Assembly: GCF_004382795.1 (NCBI RefSeq)
Contig: NZ_SMSG01000004.1
Location: 298,381 to 362,380 of the forward strand
Reading direction: 5' to 3'
Length of the DNA: 64,000 nucleotides
Source: Cumulibacter soli
GTDB taxonomy: Bacteria; Actinomycetota; Actinomycetes; Mycobacteriales; Antricoccaceae
Shown piece by piece: positions 60,777 to 64,000 of the stretch (within the stretch, counting starts at the first letter, position 1; each line of letters opens with the position of its first letter). The position numbers were made by a program, and so were the translations under genes. Under the pieces are notes generated by a model. The model was not told where the DNA came from. It searched no databases and saw only the letters and a list, made by a program, of their open reading frames with translations.

Positions 60777-62162
60777 TTAGTCGGCCTTTTCCTCCATGCG
60801 CTGTAGGCGACGAGCGGCGGCGTCACGGCCACCGATGCCGAATGCGAGCGCGGCGGCGAGGCCGGCGCTCACTACCAGCGCACCGAACGCCAGGTTCACG
60901 ATCGAGTCTGCGAGGCCCATGTAGCGCAGCCCAATCGCAGCGAACAGCACCAGAATGCCGTACTTCGCGATCTGCCGAGCCGTGCCGTCGAACATCCGGC
61001 TAATCACCTGAGCGATCAGGTAGCCGGCGGCGATAATCGCTACACCAAACAGAACTCGACCGCCGATGCGCAGCACTTCGTCGAGAATCGCGGTTATCTC
61101 GGGGAAACCAAGCATCCGAGTCGCCGCGACCGCGAAGAACATCATGATCGCAATCTTCGCCACCATGGTCAGCAACGACGAAGCGCTACGTCCCTCAGGA
61201 AGCAATTCGAGGTTGTTGGCGGCGCGATCCGTGCCCGCGGCGCGCAAGGCCGGCTCCAGCAGGCCACCCACGAAGCGAGCAATCACATATCCCAGTCCGA
61301 GGATGATTCCCGCAGCGAGAATGAGCGGAATCGCGTTCAGGATGATGTTGAGCATTTCTTCTGCCGGATCAGAGATCGCCGATATACCCAGAATCTGCAA
61401 CGCGGCAATACCAACAACGATCAAAATGATACCGAATAGCACGGATCCCACGATGGAGGAGATCCGCATGGGCTCCTTACCGCCGTCACGCCGCGGCCCG
61501 GTGACCGGAGCCTGAGCGGGAGTCCACTGCGGCTGCGTCGGGGCGGGCTGGCCAAACTGAGCGGGCGCCGCACCTGCATTCTGTGGAGCCTGACCCGCAG
61601 TTGGTCCACCTGCCGCGAACTGACCAGCGGGCTGCGCGCCGGGCGCATCGTCCCCGGACGGCGGCGCGGTCGGGTGAGCCGGCGCGGGCGGCGCCGATTG
61701 CGCACCAGCAGCAGAGTCACCCGATTCGCCAGCGCTGAGTTTCCCTAAGTAGCGGTCGACGTTCGCGGCGCGCAAGGCTGTCTCGACCAGTTGCCGCACA
61801 ACCTTGGCCACCATGAAGCCAACGAAGAACACAAACCCGGCGCCGATCACGTTCGGCAAGTACTGCATGACCGTATGCAGCATCGTGGAGATGGGCTCCA
61901 ACACCGGTGTGAGTGCGAATACCTGGAGGATCGCAACGAGGCCGAATAGCCAAACTAGGAGCGATCCGATCTGTCCGACGGAGTCACCTAGGTTTCCGCC
62001 GTCCTGGTTCTGCCTCTGCAGCGCAGGAACCTTGCTCACGAGTTTTCCGATCGCCCACTTCACTCCCTTGGCGAGGAAGTAGGTGATGACAAGGATCAAT
62101 AGAGCTATGACCACCTTCTGGACCATGTCGGCCCAGTCAAAGCGGTCCCAGAAATCGTTCAC
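60777..62162 (-). CDS. MscS-type/CmpX-like conserved membrane protein with a Pro/Ala/Gln-rich linker
   Basis: The 461-aa product has two membrane blocks, each with MscS-like TM helices (IGSLLVWLFGLVAILQVFAL; ILIVVGIAALQILGI). They are joined by a Pro/Ala/Gln-rich cytoplasmic-type linker at about residues 150-235. It has no full MscS beta-domain, which points to CmpX-like proteins rather than a classical mechanosensitive channel. GTG 62162 has AAGGAG 11 nt upstream, somewhat far. Role in osmotic or stress response is plausible, unproven. Confidence 0.8.
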   Translation of the reverse strand: MNDFWDRFDWADMVQKVVIALLILVITYFLAKGVKWAIGKLVSKVPALQRQNQDGGNLGDSVGQIGSLLVWLFGLVAILQVFALTPVLEPISTMLHTVMQYLPNVIGAGFVFFVGFMVAKVVRQLVETALRAANVDRYLGKLSAGESGDSAAGAQSAPPAPAHPTAPPSGDDAPGAQPAGQFAAGGPTAGQAPQNAGAAPAQFGQPAPTQPQWTPAQAPVTGPRRDGGKEPMRISSIVGSVLFGIILIVVGIAALQILGISAISDPAEEMLNIILNAIPLILAAGIILGLGYVIARFVGGLLEPALRAAGTDRAANNLELLPEGRSASSLLTMVAKIAIMMFFAVAATRMLGFPEITAILDEVLRIGGRVLFGVAIIAAGYLIAQVISRMFDGTARQIAKYGILVLFAAIGLRYMGLADSIVNLAFGALVVSAGLAAALAFGIGGRDAAARRLQRMEEKAD

Positions 62163-62413
62163 GTCGTGCTCAACTCCTTGAGTAAGTCGCGATGGTGGTC
62201 GACGGCCGCAGCCTCCAATCTGCGGACACCCGCCGGGGCGCCGATTCGATCCAGCGCCGTCCATGCAGGTCGGATTTCCTACATGTATGCGAACGAATGG
62301 CTCGCCTACCCGGAGGCTATCGCCAGTAACCGCCATACACGCATGAGATCAAGAAATCCAAACATTCTGCTTACCTGCGCTTTACCCCGTAGAGACCACG
62401 TCGACATGACTAG

Positions 62414-62444
62414 ACCGGGGCTCAGCCTCGCGGCCCGAGCCCCG
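62414..62444 (-). terminator. Hairpin after the LPXTG surface protein
   Basis: CCGGGGCTC-N13-GAGCCCCGG ends 24 bp past the stop of the minus-strand surface protein gene. It sits in the 305-bp gap 62163-62467, which holds no gene I can support. Confidence 0.65.
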
Positions 62445-62467
62445 GCCCGTCAGACGGTCATGTGCCG

Positions 62468-64000
62468 CTAACGCCTTGCACCTGCATAGGCAGCCGTAGC
62501 GCCCAAGACAATCGCACCGACACAAACGAACCATAGCAATGCGAGAGGCATCCCCGTAGTGGGCAAGACCCCACCGGCGTACGACGCATCCGCGTTCACG
62601 CCGACGACCGCAGGGTCGCCGTCTGCATCTGACGATGCAACCTCAATCGAGATATTGCTTGAGATCGAGCCTCCATATCCTGCCGAGGCTCCGATCACGG
62701 CATAATGATCGATCGATCCAGCTATGCGGAGGGTGCCGGAGTCCCCAACACCTGTCCCTTCACCGCTGCCGGCAGAATCGCCGCCGGCACCGTTAGCGTC
62801 ATCACCGTCTCCGGTCGATCCGTTGCCGTCAGCAGGGTTACTACCGCCGGTCGTATTGTCAGTGGATCCGTCTCCGTTGGTTCCACTGGAGCCGTCGGAG
62901 CCGTTGGAATCACCCGAATTGTCATCGCCACCAACGCTGTCGTCCGGACTCCCGGTGTCGCCATCGCCTCCGGTATCTCCATCATTGTTGGATTCCCCGG
63001 AATCGTCTCCATCCGACCCATTATTGATAGTCGACAGCGAATCGCGGACTTCTAGGGATACCGTTAGTTCCCGGTCGTTCGGCGTGGCGATCTCAGCGGT
63101 GACTGCGATGGCATCACCAGCGTCGCCATCCGTTGGCGCACCCTGATCGCCGTCCGTTGGCGCACCGTGCTCGCCGTCATCAGCGGGCGTGTCGTGAACA
63201 CCGTCAGAACCTCCGTCGCCAGCTGGGCCCTCGACCACCGCGAGCGAGAGATCGCCGACCACCGGAAGGTCGATCGTTAAGCCTCCCGAGGTTTGGTCAT
63301 TCGGTTCGCCTTGACCGTTTTCGTTGGCATCGCTGTCGTCTGGAGTTCCCTGATCGTCATCATTCGGCGCGCTCTGTTCACCATCGTTAGGGCCACCCGG
63401 CTCACCATCGCCGGAGCCCGCGTCACCTGTCAGATCCGACAGATCCGGCAAACCGGGCAACGTCAAGTCCGGAAGACCCGGCACACCCGGCAGACCAGGC
63501 AGACCCGGCAGACCCGGCACATCCGAACCACCATCACCGGGAACACCAGGCACAGTCGGCAATCCCACCGAGTCAATCAAATCCGACAAATCCGGAAGAC
63601 CAGGCAGACCCGGCAGACCCGGCACATCCGAACCACCATCACCGGGAACACCAGGCACAGTCGGCAATCCCACCGAGTCAATCAAATCCGACAAATCCGG
63701 AAGACCAGGCAGACCCGGCAGACCCGGCACATCCGAACCACCATCACCGGGAACACCAGGCACAGTCGGCAATCCCACCGAGTCAATCAAATCCGACAAA
63801 TCCGGAAGACCAGGCAGACCCGGCAGACCCGGCACATCCGAACCACCATCACCGGGAACACCAGGCACAGTCGGCAGCTCCACCGAGTCAATCAGATCCG
63901 ACAGATCCGGCAAACCAGGCAACGTCAAATCTGGCACACCCGGCAGACCAGGCAGACCCGGCAGACCCGGCACATCCGAACCACCATCACCGGGAACACC
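62468..64000 (-). CDS. LPXTG-anchored surface protein with collagen-like PGLPGLP repeats (5' end beyond the right edge)
   Basis: The C-terminus has a full sortase signal: LPTTG, a hydrophobic segment, then AGARR. The visible part (511 codons) continues in frame to the right edge, so the start lies outside. It contains Pro-Gly-Leu repeats in 35-residue units, then a Gly/Asp/Asn-rich stretch (NDGEQ, DDSDANENGQ), a beta-rich segment and Ser/Gly/Asp spacers. Three units are identical at DNA level. This is a likely adhesin or structural cell-wall protein anchored by a class-type sortase encoded elsewhere. Confidence 0.88.
   Translation of the reverse strand, partial: GVPGDGGSDVPGLPGLPGLPGVPDLTLPGLPDLSDLIDSVELPTVPGVPGDGGSDVPGLPGLPGLPDLSDLIDSVGLPTVPGVPGDGGSDVPGLPGLPGLPDLSDLIDSVGLPTVPGVPGDGGSDVPGLPGLPGLPDLSDLIDSVGLPTVPGVPGDGGSDVPGLPGLPGLPGVPGLPDLTLPGLPDLSDLTGDAGSGDGEPGGPNDGEQSAPNDDDQGTPDDSDANENGQGEPNDQTSGGLTIDLPVVGDLSLAVVEGPAGDGGSDGVHDTPADDGEHGAPTDGDQGAPTDGDAGDAIAVTAEIATPNDRELTVSLEVRDSLSTINNGSDGDDSGESNNDGDTGGDGDTGSPDDSVGGDDNSGDSNGSDGSSGTNGDGSTDNTTGGSNPADGNGSTGDGDDANGAGGDSAGSGEGTGVGDSGTLRIAGSIDHYAVIGASAGYGGSISSNISIEVASSDADGDPAVVGVNADASYAGGVLPTTGMPLALLWFVCVGAIVLGATAAYAGARR
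63521..63835 (-). repeat. Three perfect tandem 105-bp repeats
   Basis: Copies 63731-63835, 63626-63730 and 63521-63625 are identical by eye, each encoding 35 residues that begin VPGLPGLPGLPDLSD. A fourth, diverged copy lies towards the right edge. Perfect identity implies recent expansion and possible copy-number variation among strains. It is a coding repeat, not CRISPR. Confidence 0.9.

Noticed and set aside
63521..63835. CRISPR-like repeat array
   Set aside because: The 105-bp copies are contiguous with no spacers and encode a Pro-Gly protein repeat in frame.

Overview
The window is high-GC, gene-dense DNA from an actinobacterium. It carries a type VII (ESX) secretion locus, a corynebacterial-style aspartokinase, actinobacterial acyl-CoA dehydrogenase sets, a DUF4921-like protein and an LPXTG-anchored surface protein. 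The genus cannot be named from the sequence alone. No rRNA, tRNA, CRISPR array, transposase or integrase was recognised.

Layout. (1) 1-8875: ESX core. eccC (minus, runs off the left edge) faces eccD-eccB (plus), followed by two WXG100-type genes, a strong terminator, a minus-strand mycosin and a YbaB-family gene. No eccE is visible. The mycosin has lost all four canonical subtilase catalytic positions. (2) 9012-26295: a WXG-like Gly/Ser/Pro-rich protein, then one 15.75-kb reading frame (5249 aa). The giant starts with a CpnT-like WXG100 domain and continues through a Ser/Gln/Thr tract, duplicated globular modules, hydrophobic segments and about 2,250 residues of predicted helix. It ends with a small Cys cluster, an acidic linker and a C-terminal module. 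(3) 26334-29686: a convergent minus-strand operon of unknown proteins built from repeated PqqD-like modules, plus two small unknown genes. (4) 29696-49968: central metabolism and lipid catabolism. This includes an acyl-CoA ligase, TetR, five acyl-CoA dehydrogenases, two enoyl-CoA hydratases, the 5-oxoprolinase genes pxpABC, LysR and GntR regulators, a RecQ helicase, an LLM oxidoreductase and a GH3 lipoprotein. (5) 50160-50804: an orphan pair of small WXG100-like genes. (6) 50833-58523: a GalT-like DUF4921 protein, asd-lysC, an MFS (GPH-type) transporter, and leuA with a leucine-rich leader peptide and attenuator. (7) 58652-60531: an XRE regulator, a phasin-like protein and a PhaZ-like depolymerase, with an evident operator between the divergent genes; this looks like polyhydroxyalkanoate granule biology. 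(8) 60777-64000: a MscS/CmpX-type membrane protein and an LPXTG surface protein with perfect 105-bp tandem repeats, cut by the right edge.

How the parts fit. The ESX core (EccB/C/D, pseudo-mycosin), the two Esx-like proteins, YbaB, the Gly/Ser/Pro-rich WXG protein and the giant protein probably form one secretion system with a dedicated giant substrate or cell-envelope structure. The convergent modular operon is the best local candidate for accessory, chaperone or immunity functions. The most unusual unit is this ESX locus: a catalytically dead mycosin beside a 5249-residue coiled-coil protein that shows no recognisable toxin domain.
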